This document shows, piece after piece, positions 1-8,362 of a stretch of DNA of 64,000 bases. Below the pieces are notes generated by a model. The model saw only the letters and a program-made list of their open reading frames with translations. It was not told the DNA's origin and did not search any database. This DNA comes from JBLHZY01 sp050633265 (GTDB taxonomy: Bacteria; Pseudomonadota; Alphaproteobacteria; Rhodobacterales; Rhodobacteraceae): positions 1 to 64,000 of the forward strand of contig JBOEGE010000006.1 in the NCBI GenBank assembly GCA_050633265.1, written 5' to 3'. Position 1 is the stretch's first letter, and every line of letters begins with the position of its first letter. The position numbers and the translations under genes are program-made.

Positions 1-75
1 AAAAACTCTGACGACGGACACGTCTGGGAAATTCAGCCTTTCTTCATCTGGGCCTTCCTGGGATACGCCAATTGA
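1..75 (+). CDS. possible 3' end of a gene cut by the left edge
   Basis: Frame 1 is open from the window edge to a TGA at 73-75. It would encode a C-terminus of 24 residues that is aromatic and hydrophobic (ends IWAFLGYAN). The third codon positions are mostly G or C, as in the real genes of this window. Frame 2 is also open, to a TGA near 140, so the reading frame is not certain. No family can be assigned from so little. Confidence 0.3.
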   Translation, partial: KNSDDGHVWEIQPFFIWAFLGYAN

Positions 76-148
76 AGATCATTGGAAGGATTTTCAGGCC
101 GCTACCCTAAAACGCGACAGATCCATTTTTGTTGACTGTTGAATAGGG

Positions 149-979
149 GTGTGGCCCTTATTTGGCATGAAACCTCAATTAAACATCATCTCTCGACAAT
201 CCAAAGACAAGAGCACAAGCCGGCCACCCGTTTTGCTTGTCCACGGAGCATGGCATGGCGCTTGGTGTTGGGAAGGGAACTTCCTCGAGTTTTTTGCCGA
301 AAACGGGTTTACCACCCATGCGCTTGATCTGCGCGGTCATGGGGAAAGCCCAGCTTCCAAAGCGATGCGCTGGAACAGAATTTCCGACTATCTGGAAGAT
401 GTGCTGTCTATTGTCGAAACCTTCGACCAGCCGCCTATCGTTATTGGCCACTCGATGGGTGGCTTTGTCTGCCAACATCTCTTGTCAAAAACGAACCATC
501 TTTCAGGTGTTGGCCTTTTGGCAACGGCGCCCCATTACGGCGCGATTGGCGCAGCTTGGCACATTGCGCGGACGCGCCCTTTGGATTTTCTCAGAGTAAA
601 CGCCAAGATGTCTCTTTATCCGCTGGTACGCGATCCAATGGTCGCATCTCATATGTTTTTGGATGAGGATACCAATAACGAAGAGCGCCGCGCTTTTGGG
701 CTGAAAATGATTGATGAATCCTATCTGGGTTTTTTAGATATGCTGTTTCTCAACCTTCCACCCAAATCCAACGCGAATGTTCCGGTATGCGTTGTTGGTG
801 CGGAAAAAGACAAACTGTTCCCGGCCAAATCACAGCAGGCGACGGCGCGTCGCTATGGCGCGCAATGTCACATCATTCCAGACGCCCCGCATGACCTCAT
901 GCAATCAAAACATTGGAAGAGCGCGGCCCAAAAGCTATTGAATTGGTGCCAAACGTCAGCGCTCGCGGGCCAGACTTGA
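149..979 (+). CDS. alpha/beta hydrolase (esterase-like)
   Basis: This is a single-domain alpha/beta-hydrolase of about 270 residues with no signal peptide, so it is probably cytoplasmic. The N-terminal HGAWHGAW segment is the usual oxyanion-hole loop after the first strand. GHSMGG is the nucleophile elbow with the catalytic serine. A late EKDKLF segment (acid) and APHD (histidine) complete the triad. Substrate cannot be inferred; relatives include esterases, lactonases and haloalkane dehalogenase-like enzymes. The start is uncertain: GTG at 149 follows a GGGG stretch very closely, and an in-frame ATG lies at 167 with a poor ribosome site. It stands alone, with an unexplained spacer on its downstream side. 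Confidence 0.85.
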   Translation: MWPLFGMKPQLNIISRQSKDKSTSRPPVLLVHGAWHGAWCWEGNFLEFFAENGFTTHALDLRGHGESPASKAMRWNRISDYLEDVLSIVETFDQPPIVIGHSMGGFVCQHLLSKTNHLSGVGLLATAPHYGAIGAAWHIARTRPLDFLRVNAKMSLYPLVRDPMVASHMFLDEDTNNEERRAFGLKMIDESYLGFLDMLFLNLPPKSNANVPVCVVGAEKDKLFPAKSQQATARRYGAQCHIIPDAPHDLMQSKHWKSAAQKLLNWCQTSALAGQT

Positions 980-1277
980 GGAGGAGGGGTTGGTTCATCT
1001 TTTCGACCCCGAGATCGAAATAGCGAAGATGCCAACAAGGTCCATACACCGCCCCAGCTGCCTTGATCTGTAAATGACACGCATCTGAAAATCCTACCGA
1101 GCCGCAATTGCCTAGAGGAAAGGCTTTAGAGGCGGGGCCTTTTGAGCTTTGGCGCGGAAGAAAACACCGCCTATTTTTCATTCCAGATCAGAAGAAATTC
1201 TGTTAGCACTTGGCGCGAAATAAAAGGCACATGTGCGGCGATCTGCCTGCGCGCGGCCAAGAAAAGGAAATTGAGCG
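980..1277. other. intergenic spacer upstream of the epimerase
   Basis: About 300 bases with no convincing gene; the reading frames here lack a ribosome site and a start near a promoter. A 10-base palindrome, GCACATGTGC, lies at 1227-1236, 41 bases before the epimerase start. An AAGGAAA ribosome site sits at 1264-1270. No clear -35/-10 pair and no terminator for the preceding gene was recognised. Confidence 0.4.
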
Positions 1278-2291
1278 ATGCGCAGTGTTTTGGTTACCGG
1301 CTCGGCCGGGTTTATTGGCTATCATCTGAGCAAGCATCTTTTGGCCGAAGGTTTTCGCGTTATCGGCTATGATGGGATGTCGGATTACTACGATGTGCGC
1401 CTCAAAGAGCGCCGCCATCAGATGCTTTTGCAGAGTGAGAACTTCACCTGCAAAGAAGCCCAGCTTGAGGATTTTGAGGCGCTCAAAACGCTGTGCGACG
1501 CTGAAAAACCCGATGTGATCGTTCACCTCGCGGCCCAAGCCGGCGTGCGCTACAGCCTGGAGAACCCGCGCGCATATATTGAATCCAATGTCGTTGGCAC
1601 GTTCAACGTGATGGAATGCGCGCGCGAGCTTGGCGTGGATCATCTTCTTATGGCCTCGACCTCTTCGGTTTACGGCGCGAATATCGAGATGCCCTATACC
1701 GAAACCGATAAGGCCGATCTGCCGCTCACCATCTATGCGGCCACCAAAAAAGCAGGCGAGGCGATGGGCCATTCCTATGCGCATCTGTGGGATCTGCCGA
1801 CAACGATGTTTCGCTTCTTTACGGTCTATGGCTCTTGGGGGCGGCCCGATATGGCGCTGTTCAAATTCACCAAAGGCATCATCGAGGGCACCCCGATTGA
1901 TATCTACAACAACGGCGATATGTACCGCGATTTCACCCATGTGAATGATCTGGTGCGCGGTATCCGCCTGTTGATTGATGCCGCACCCGAGCGCCCCGAT
2001 GCGCGCGAAGACATCCCCGAGGGAGATAGCCTGAGCCCCGTTGCGCCCTTCCGCGTGGTGAATATTGGCAATTCGGATAAGGTGCGCCTGCTCGATTTTG
2101 TTGAGGCAATTGAGGATGCTTTGGGCAAGAAAGCTGTGCGCAATTACATGCCCATGCAAACAGGCGATGTGCCAGCAACTTGGGCCAATGCGGATCTGCT
2201 CCATAGGCTGACAGGGTATAAACCACAAACTGATGTGCGCGATGGGATTGCGGAATTTGTGAAATGGTATCGTGAATATTACGGCGCTTAA
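1278..2291 (+). CDS. NAD-dependent epimerase, probably UDP-glucuronate 4-epimerase
   Basis: A 337-residue extended short-chain dehydrogenase/reductase. It has the Rossmann glycine motif GSAGFIG at residues 8-14, LAAQAGVRYS, the catalytic serine segment STSSVYG near 128-133 and the YAATK (YxxxK) pair at 153-157. RDFTHVNDLV is typical of sugar epimerases. Overall character fits UDP-glucuronate 4-epimerases that supply galacturonate for capsule, O-antigen or exopolysaccharide. UDP-glucose 4-epimerase is the main alternative. The ATG at 1278 is preceded by AAGGAAA. No other polysaccharide gene is adjacent, so its glycan is unknown. A strong hairpin with a T tract follows. Confidence 0.88.
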   Translation: MRSVLVTGSAGFIGYHLSKHLLAEGFRVIGYDGMSDYYDVRLKERRHQMLLQSENFTCKEAQLEDFEALKTLCDAEKPDVIVHLAAQAGVRYSLENPRAYIESNVVGTFNVMECARELGVDHLLMASTSSVYGANIEMPYTETDKADLPLTIYAATKKAGEAMGHSYAHLWDLPTTMFRFFTVYGSWGRPDMALFKFTKGIIEGTPIDIYNNGDMYRDFTHVNDLVRGIRLLIDAAPERPDAREDIPEGDSLSPVAPFRVVNIGNSDKVRLLDFVEAIEDALGKKAVRNYMPMQTGDVPATWANADLLHRLTGYKPQTDVRDGIAEFVKWYREYYGA

Positions 2292-2319
2292 GCGCGGCAA
2301 GGTTTCGCGATGAGATGGC

Positions 2320-2352
2320 AAAAAGGCGGGGGTGATATGCCTCCGCCTTTTT
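2320..2352. terminator. bidirectional intrinsic terminator
   Basis: Arms GGCGGGGG (2325-2332) and CCTCCGCC (2340-2347) pair over 8 bp with one wobble around a 7-base loop. They are flanked by five A on the left and five T on the right. It can therefore end both the epimerase transcript and the converging helicase transcript, whose stop codon lies at 2356-2358. Confidence 0.8.
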
Positions 2353-2355
2353 GTT

Positions 2356-4614
2356 TTAGCTCTTTGGTTTGCTGCGCTTAGGCGTTGCATTGCCGCCCTT
2401 GGCAAATGGCTTTTTGAAGCCGGGCTTGCCGCCTGTTTTGCCCTTGCCTCCAGGTTTGCTGCCGGGCTTCCCGCTGGGCTTGCCGCCGGATTTACCGCCG
2501 GGGGGAACAAAGCGCTTAGAGGTGTCCGAGGCCGAAGGGGCAGGCCGTTTAGCAGGGCCATCCGCGCGCGGTTTGTCACTGTCAAAGCGCTTGCCTGCGG
2601 GTTTCTCGCCAAAGCGGGCCTTTGGTTTTCCGGCAGGTTTGCCGCCCGGCTTATCGCTATCGCGTCTCTCGGGTTTGCCGCCGAAGCGCCCTTCAGATTT
2701 GCCTTTTGGCTTGCTGTGCGGCTTGTCCGCATCAAAACGCTTGCCCGCTGGTTTATCGCCGAAACGCCCCGTAGGTTTGCCGCCTTTCGCAGGCGCATCA
2801 TCGCGCGGTTTGCTCTTGGGTTTAAGCGCCGTGACGCCCTCATGCGGGCCTTGATCGGGCTGCCAGCCGCGCTTGGGCGCATCCCCATCGCGATCGGCGC
2901 GCGGCTTACTGCGAGGCTTGCGCGGGGCATCCCCATCGCGGGCGCCGAAGTCTTTGCGCGGGCCGCGATCAGGGCGATCCCCGAAATCTTTACGAGCTCC
3001 GCGATCAGGGCGCGGGCCGGAAGGGCGCGGCGCACGGGCTGAAAATTCGGGCGCCTTATCAAGCTTGCGCAACGGCGCGCCTTCTTCCAATTTCATGTCC
3101 GGCCCAACAGCCGACAAGAAGCCATTCACAGCACTTTCGCGCAGCTCAACAAAGCTTTCTTCGCCTTGAATACGGATCGCGCCAATATCTTCCTTGGTCA
3201 GATCGCCCGAGCGGCAAAGCATCGGCAATAGCCAGCGTGGCTCTGCGTTTTGCGAACGGCCAACGCCAACCGAGAACCAAACCGAAGGGCCAAAGGGCGC
3301 GCGCGGCTCAGGTTTGGCACCAGCCGCGGAAAGCTCCTCTGGCGCGGATTGGCGCGCGTGATAGAGGCGCATATAGGCCGCGGCGATCTTCTCAGGCGCG
3401 TGCAGCGCGACCAATTTATCAACAAAGCCCTGCTCTTTGGCGGTGATTTCTTCTTCCCAAACCGGATCGCCAAGCAAGCGCTCTTCATCGCGCGCCATCA
3501 CATCCGATGCAGAGGGCGGAGCAACCCATTCGGCCTCAAGGCGCGCAGATTTCAATAGGCGCTGTGCTTTTTTATAGGATTTGCCCGGTACGATCATCGC
3601 CGAAACACCCTTGCGCCCGGCGCGCCCTGTGCGGCCAGAACGGTGCAGCAGGGTTTCGTGATTGGAAGGCAGCTCGGCGTGGATCACCAGCTCAAGATTG
3701 GGCAAATCAATGCCGCGCGCCGCAACATCCGTTGCCACACAGACCCGCGCACGCCCGTCGCGCATGGCCTGCAATGCATGGGTCCGCTCATTTTGAGAAA
3801 GCTCGCCAGAGAGGGCAACAACCGAAAAGCCGCGATTGGAAAAGCGCGTTGTCAGGCGGTTCACCATCGCGCGCGTGTTGCAAAAGACGATGGCATTGGG
3901 CGATTCATAATAGCGCAACACGTTGATGATCGCATTCTCAGAGTCGCGATCTGAGACGTTGAAAGCGCGATATTCGATATCTGCGTGCTGGCTTTTTTCG
4001 GCAGTCGTGCTGATGCGTTTGGCATCTTTTTGATAGCTGCGCGCAAGCGAGGCGATGGAATTTGGAACCGTGGCGGAGAAAAGCAATGTGCGGCGCTCTT
4101 CGGGCGCTTCGCTGAGGATAAATTCAAGGTCTTCGCGAAAGCCCAGATCAAGCATCTCATCCGCTTCATCCAAAACCACCGCGCGCAAACCGCTCATGTC
4201 CAGCGAGCCACGCTTGATGTGATCGACAAGGCGGCCGGGCGTTGCCACAACGATATGCGCACCGCGATCAAGCGCGCGCCGCTCATCGCGCATGTCCATG
4301 CCGCCAACGCAAGAGGTCACAACCGCGCCCGCATTGGCATAGAGCCAGGCCAGCTCGCGCTTGACCTGCAAAGCCAACTCGCGGGTCGGGGCGATCACAA
4401 GAGCAAGCGGGGTTGAAGCTGCGCCAAATCGCTCAGCATCGCCAAGAAGGGTTGGCGCGATCGCAAGCCCAAAGCCCACGGTTTTGCCCGATCCTGTTTG
4501 CGCCGAGACAAGCAGATCAGCATCGCCAAGCGCCTCATCCGTCACCGCAGTTTGAACGGGGGTAAGCTCTGTGTAGCCTTTGGCTTCTAAGGCATCTGCC
4601 AGCGTTTGGATCAC
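2356..4614 (-). CDS. DEAD-box RNA helicase with DbpA-type RNA-binding domain and basic tail
   Basis: An ATP-dependent RNA helicase of 752 residues (DeaD/CsdA class), for RNA unwinding in ribosome assembly, decay or cold adaptation. The Q-motif region (LTPVQ) and Walker A AQTGSGKT (38-45) are followed by PTRELA, VLDEADEMLD (DEAD box), SAT and HRSGRTGRAGR. A DbpA-like RNA-binding module follows (GDLTKEDIGAIRI). The last 200 or so residues are a low-complexity tail of Lys, Arg, Gly, Pro and Asp with repeated KPAGKRFD-type units, expected to be disordered and RNA-binding. I place the start at GTG 4614 because AAGAGAG lies 8 bases upstream and the Q motif follows at once. The frame stays open to 4935, but that extension has no domain character. 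Confidence 0.92.
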   Translation of the reverse strand: MIQTLADALEAKGYTELTPVQTAVTDEALGDADLLVSAQTGSGKTVGFGLAIAPTLLGDAERFGAASTPLALVIAPTRELALQVKRELAWLYANAGAVVTSCVGGMDMRDERRALDRGAHIVVATPGRLVDHIKRGSLDMSGLRAVVLDEADEMLDLGFREDLEFILSEAPEERRTLLFSATVPNSIASLARSYQKDAKRISTTAEKSQHADIEYRAFNVSDRDSENAIINVLRYYESPNAIVFCNTRAMVNRLTTRFSNRGFSVVALSGELSQNERTHALQAMRDGRARVCVATDVAARGIDLPNLELVIHAELPSNHETLLHRSGRTGRAGRKGVSAMIVPGKSYKKAQRLLKSARLEAEWVAPPSASDVMARDEERLLGDPVWEEEITAKEQGFVDKLVALHAPEKIAAAYMRLYHARQSAPEELSAAGAKPEPRAPFGPSVWFSVGVGRSQNAEPRWLLPMLCRSGDLTKEDIGAIRIQGEESFVELRESAVNGFLSAVGPDMKLEEGAPLRKLDKAPEFSARAPRPSGPRPDRGARKDFGDRPDRGPRKDFGARDGDAPRKPRSKPRADRDGDAPKRGWQPDQGPHEGVTALKPKSKPRDDAPAKGGKPTGRFGDKPAGKRFDADKPHSKPKGKSEGRFGGKPERRDSDKPGGKPAGKPKARFGEKPAGKRFDSDKPRADGPAKRPAPSASDTSKRFVPPGGKSGGKPSGKPGSKPGGKGKTGGKPGFKKPFAKGGNATPKRSKPKS

Positions 4615-4713
4615 GATTGTGTCTCTCTTTGAACGGATGTTGCGAGGGCGGCGGTATATCAGCGAGGCACGCCAGACCGGCACAGCCAGGTGCCGCAAAC
4701 CACGCCAACTAAG

Positions 4714-4753
4714 CCCAAAGCGCCGCTTTGTATAGGGCCAACTGGGCTTTGGG
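4714..4753 (-). repeat. inverted repeat upstream of the helicase gene
   Basis: CCCAAAGC (4714-4721) and GCTTTGGG (4746-4753) form an 8-bp inverted repeat about 100-140 bases upstream of the helicase GTG. It is either a hairpin in a 5' leader or an operator-like dyad. There is no T tract, so it is not an intrinsic terminator. No protein partner can be inferred. Confidence 0.35.
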
Positions 4754-4829
4754 TTAAAATCGGCCCCGTGTGACGCAGGGAAATTGCCGCGATGCAGCGA
4801 AAGCCGGGCGCGCAGCTGTAAAGCCGCCC

Positions 4830-5471
4830 CTAGGCGCGCAGCCCCTCGATCAGCGGTGCAACCATTTTGGCCGCCAGACGATTGCGGGCAGTGGCCGTTT
4901 CTTCTTGGCGCGGGCGATACCAAATGATTGTCCATTGCAGCCCGCCCAGCAGGACTTTGGCCGTTACAGAAATATCCAGTTTGCGCATGATGCCATCGCT
5001 GATCGCGGCCTTAAGATGCGCTTTCAACCGGCCTTCAAATTCAACCCGCTGATCCATGATCGCTTCGAGCTGAGCGCGCTGATCGGCCGTTGTCGAAGCA
5101 AATCGATAGAGTTCGACCCCCTGCACAATCACCGTTTCATAAGAGATGTTTTCAAGCATGGCGCGCGCATGGGCGATCAGGAGAATCTCAAGCGCATCGA
5201 TGCCGTTGGCGCCTTTGCGCGCCGCATCGGCAATCGCGGCATCATTGGCGGCAAACAGGCGGGCCATGCCTTCATGATGGACTTCGATAAACAGATCGAG
5301 CTTGGAGGCGCAGTGATGGTAAATCCGCCCCTTGGAGCAGCCAAGCAAGGCCGCCACATCATCAATCTTGGTCGCGTGATAGCCGCGCTCCATGAAACAT
5401 TGCGCCGCCGCCGCGATCACTTCGGATTTGCGCCAGTTGCGGCCTGGCTCTTGGGGGGAGGCTGTGCTCAT
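4830..5471 (-). CDS. TetR/AcrR family transcriptional regulator
   Basis: A 213-residue regulator. The N-terminal helix-turn-helix domain (about residues 10-60) holds the usual TetR pattern: AAAQCFMERGYHATKIDDVA, then GCSKGRIYHH and the SKLDLF helix. The C-terminal ligand-binding domain is all-helical and variable, so the effector is unknown. ATG 5471 is preceded by AAAGAG and lies 9 bases after the stop of the DUF2125 gene, so the two probably share a transcript. Usual family behaviour is autorepression and repression of an adjacent gene, but no operator was found. Confidence 0.88.
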   Translation of the reverse strand: MSTASPQEPGRNWRKSEVIAAAAQCFMERGYHATKIDDVAALLGCSKGRIYHHCASKLDLFIEVHHEGMARLFAANDAAIADAARKGANGIDALEILLIAHARAMLENISYETVIVQGVELYRFASTTADQRAQLEAIMDQRVEFEGRLKAHLKAAISDGIMRKLDISVTAKVLLGGLQWTIIWYRPRQEETATARNRLAAKMVAPLIEGLRA

Positions 5472-5480
5472 CTCTTTGCC

Positions 5481-6482
5481 CTACCGGATTACGAGGCGCG
5501 GCGCATCGCCCAAAGGGATCGGCCCAAGCGACATGCGGCCCTTGGAAAACGTAAGCGGCGCATCCAAGGTTTTGGGGTTGCCGGAAAAGCTGGACAGCAT
5601 CTCAAGCGCGCGGGTTAGCAGCGGCACGAAAGCATCGGGCAGTGCGCCAGAAGCCTGTGCGATGGCTATCATCTCGCGCCAATTGGTCGCTTTGATAACG
5701 ATCTCACCGCTGGGCAATCCGCCAGCATCAACGGTGATCGCGCCAGCAAGCCGCAAATCCAAATCGCCCCATTTCGCCTGCATCAGCCCGAGCTTGAGCG
5801 CGGTAAGCTGCGGGCGTGCATCTTCAATGGCGCGCCGATCCCAAGGCTCGCTGAATGCCGCCGTTGCATCGAGTTTGAACACCTCAAGCTTATGGGGCAA
5901 CAAACCCGCCGGATCAAGCTGCGCGCGCAGCCCTTCCGAGGGGCTAAGCCCTGTTGCCTCAAAGGAAATATCATGCGCCAGCGGATTGGCCTCGTTTTGG
6001 CGCGTGGCAAAACGGCCCTGCTCGATGCGCGCCTTCCATCCAAGCGAAGAGGCAATCGCAACCCCCTCCATCTCAAAGGCAGAGCGCACAACCGCAAGCT
6101 TTGTATCCGGCTCAAAAACAACAGAGCCGCGCAAGCGATCCCGCGCGATAGAGATCTTTTGCAAAGGCGTTGCAAAGCTCTGATTTGGCGGCAGCTCGAC
6201 GATTATGTGATTAGGCTTGTAGCTGAGCGCGAGAATTTCCAACTCTGGCACATCCCAAGCAACGCCTGTGTTTGGGTCAGCAAGGCTTAGCCCTGTGATC
6301 GTTGTATCGAAGCGGTTGGGAAAACCGATCGTATCAAGGCGATCAAATTCGGCGACCCAACCATCGGCCTGGCGCGCCGCAAACCAGCCCTTCATCCCGC
6401 GCTCAACCGCTGAGGAGCCGATAAACCAATAGCCACCCCAAGCAATTGCCGCCAAAATGACGAGAGTGAATAACTTGCGCAT
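5481..6482 (-). CDS. DUF2125 domain protein, membrane-anchored
   Basis: A 333-residue protein with an N-terminal hydrophobic segment (about residues 5-25, LFTLVILAAIAWGGYWFIG) that should act as an uncleaved anchor or signal. The rest is a predicted extracytoplasmic beta-rich domain with repeated phrases such as GFPNRFDTTITG, matching the alphaproteobacterial DUF2125 family of unknown function. GGAAAGG lies 7 bases before ATG 6482. It is divergent from the ChaC-like gene and followed after 9 bases by the TetR gene. The family assignment rests on recognition of the N-terminal pattern. Confidence 0.75.
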   Translation of the reverse strand: MRKLFTLVILAAIAWGGYWFIGSSAVERGMKGWFAARQADGWVAEFDRLDTIGFPNRFDTTITGLSLADPNTGVAWDVPELEILALSYKPNHIIVELPPNQSFATPLQKISIARDRLRGSVVFEPDTKLAVVRSAFEMEGVAIASSLGWKARIEQGRFATRQNEANPLAHDISFEATGLSPSEGLRAQLDPAGLLPHKLEVFKLDATAAFSEPWDRRAIEDARPQLTALKLGLMQAKWGDLDLRLAGAITVDAGGLPSGEIVIKATNWREMIAIAQASGALPDAFVPLLTRALEMLSSFSGNPKTLDAPLTFSKGRMSLGPIPLGDAPRLVIR

Positions 6483-6571
6483 CGATTGGCCTTTCCATGG
6501 GTGCTCGGCTGCTATCTATAAAGAGGGCAGGGGCCAAGGGCCAGCCTCGGAAATAGGCGGAGAAATGGGCG

Positions 6572-7108
6572 ATGGATCAACTTTGGGTGTTTGGCTACGG
6601 ATCCCTGATGTGGAACCCTGGCTTTGATTATGCTGCGCGCGAAGTGGCCCGGCTTTCGGATTATGCGCGCAGCTTTTGCATGTGGTCGATCCACCATCGC
6701 GGCACAGTGGCAGACCCCGGGCTTGTCCTTGCGCTTGACCAGGAAAAGGGCGCGGCTTGCGATGGCTATGCTTTTGCCGTGCACGCCGATCAACAAGACG
6801 AAGTGATGGCTTACCTGCGCGAACGCGAGCTGATTTCCTCGGCCTATCTAGAGCGCCGCTTGCCGATTGATCTGCGCTCTGGTGCGCGGGTCGAGGCGAT
6901 CACCTATGTGATTGATCCGGTGCACGAGCAATACTGCGGCGGGCTTGCGCTTGAACGCCAAGCACAGATCATCGCAACTGCAACCGGCGGGCGCGGCCCC
7001 AATAAAGACTATCTCTGGAACACCGAAAAGCACCTGCGCGAGATGGGGCTTGAGGATGCGGATTTGCGCTGGCTCGCTGAGCGGGTCCGCGAAATTACTG
7101 CGGGCTAA
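6572..7108 (+). CDS. ChaC-like gamma-glutamylcyclotransferase
   Basis: A 178-residue cytoplasmic enzyme related to ChaC, which cleaves glutathione to 5-oxoproline and Cys-Gly. The opening WVFGYGSLMWNPGF carries the family substrate loop (YGSL). RERE near residue 90 supplies the expected catalytic glutamate. Length matches compact bacterial ChaC proteins. ATG 6572 follows a GGCGGAG ribosome site. No sign of coupling with the following motor-like genes, which start 87 bases later. Confidence 0.85.
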   Translation: MDQLWVFGYGSLMWNPGFDYAAREVARLSDYARSFCMWSIHHRGTVADPGLVLALDQEKGAACDGYAFAVHADQQDEVMAYLRERELISSAYLERRLPIDLRSGARVEAITYVIDPVHEQYCGGLALERQAQIIATATGGRGPNKDYLWNTEKHLREMGLEDADLRWLAERVREITAG

Positions 7109-7194
7109 ACGCGCGCAAAGATGTGTGTTGGCAAAACGGGCCGATTTCCCCTACCGTACCGCCAGAGACAAACAACAGATCAGGACATCAAAAG

Positions 7195-8361
7195 ATGGAC
7201 CAACCGGATCACGAGGGCGAGCTGCACTTTACCCAGCCGGTACGCCAAGCCGCGATGATGACCCTTGTGCTCGTGCTTGTGGGCAGCGGGGTCTATGTTG
7301 CCTTTCCGCGGGTCGCGCCGATGTTCCTCGCCAATATCTGGCTCAACGGGTTTATCGGGCTGGTCTTTGCCATCGGGATCATCTCTTGCTTCTGGCAAGT
7401 GGTGCAACTGGTTGGATCGGTCTCTTGGATCGAGCGCTTTACCGGCACACGCCCCAAAACGGCCAATGAAAATGCCCCCCGCCTGCTGGCCTCGCTTGCG
7501 GCGCTGCTGCGCTCACGCGGTGCGCGGATGCAGATCAATTCGACCTCGGCGCGCTCGATCCTTGATAGTGTTGCAACCCGCATCGACGAAGCCCGAGACA
7601 TCACCCGATATATCGTTAACCTATTGGTTTTCCTCGGCCTTTTAGGAACTTTCTTCGGCCTCGCCACGACAGTTCCGGCCATGGTCGATACAATCCGCGG
7701 GCTCACACCGGGAGACGGCGAAGGCGGGGTCGAGGTCTTTGGGCGCTTGATGAGCGGCCTTGAAAGCCAGCTTGGCGGCATGGGAACGGCCTTCTCATCT
7801 TCGCTTTTGGGTCTGTTTGGCTCACTCGTTGTTGGGATGCTCGAACTCTTTGCCAGCCACGGCCAAAACCGCTTTTTCCGCGAGCTAGAAGAATGGCTTT
7901 CCTCGATCACCCGGATTGGCTTTTCCAGCGGCGAAGGTGATGGCGGCGAGGGCAGCGCGGTCACGGCTGTGCTTGATCATATGTCCGAACAGATGGAAAG
8001 CATGCAGCAGCTTTTCACCCGCTCCGATATCAGCCGCACCGAGATTGATCAGCGCATGGGCGAGCTTGTTGGCGCGGTTGGGCGGCTCGCGGATCGCATG
8101 GAAGCGGATAGTGCAACCGGCAAAATGATCGAAAGGCTGGCCGATAGCCAAGAGCGCTTGATCAGCGCGCTGGAAAGCAAATCCGACAAAGAGCAAAGCC
8201 AAGTGGATGCGGAAAGCCGAATGCGCCTGCGCTCGATTGATGTGCAATTGTTGCGGATTTTGGAAGAGATGGCGGCCGGGCGCCAAGAGACCCTTGGCGA
8301 TCTGCGCGCCGATCTCGCCGCCCTAACCAAGGCGATCCGCCAGCAAAACGGTGGCCGCTAA
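7195..8361 (+). CDS. MotA/TolQ/ExbB-like proton channel protein
   Basis: A 388-residue inner-membrane protein. Hydrophobic segments at about 21-37, 46-68, 139-163 and 198-219 give the four-helix MotA/ExbB plan. The conserved LGLLGTFFGL motif opens the third helix and AFSSSLLGLFGS lies in the fourth. A long acidic, probably coiled cytoplasmic tail (residues 230-388) follows. I start at ATG 7195; the upstream extension to 7123 has no homology-like content. It is immediately followed by a MotB/OmpA-like partner, so the pair should form a proton-driven peptidoglycan-linked complex. The exact role is unknown; the tail and partner are unlike Tol or Ton components. Confidence 0.85.
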   Translation: MDQPDHEGELHFTQPVRQAAMMTLVLVLVGSGVYVAFPRVAPMFLANIWLNGFIGLVFAIGIISCFWQVVQLVGSVSWIERFTGTRPKTANENAPRLLASLAALLRSRGARMQINSTSARSILDSVATRIDEARDITRYIVNLLVFLGLLGTFFGLATTVPAMVDTIRGLTPGDGEGGVEVFGRLMSGLESQLGGMGTAFSSSLLGLFGSLVVGMLELFASHGQNRFFRELEEWLSSITRIGFSSGEGDGGEGSAVTAVLDHMSEQMESMQQLFTRSDISRTEIDQRMGELVGAVGRLADRMEADSATGKMIERLADSQERLISALESKSDKEQSQVDAESRMRLRSIDVQLLRILEEMAAGRQETLGDLRADLAALTKAIRQQNGGR

Positions 8362-8362
8362 A

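Noticed and set aside
2332..3042. 236-residue plus-strand frame opposite the helicase tail
   Set aside because: Produced by the low-complexity Lys/Gly/Pro repeat; composed of Ala, Arg, Leu and Phe runs with no start signals.
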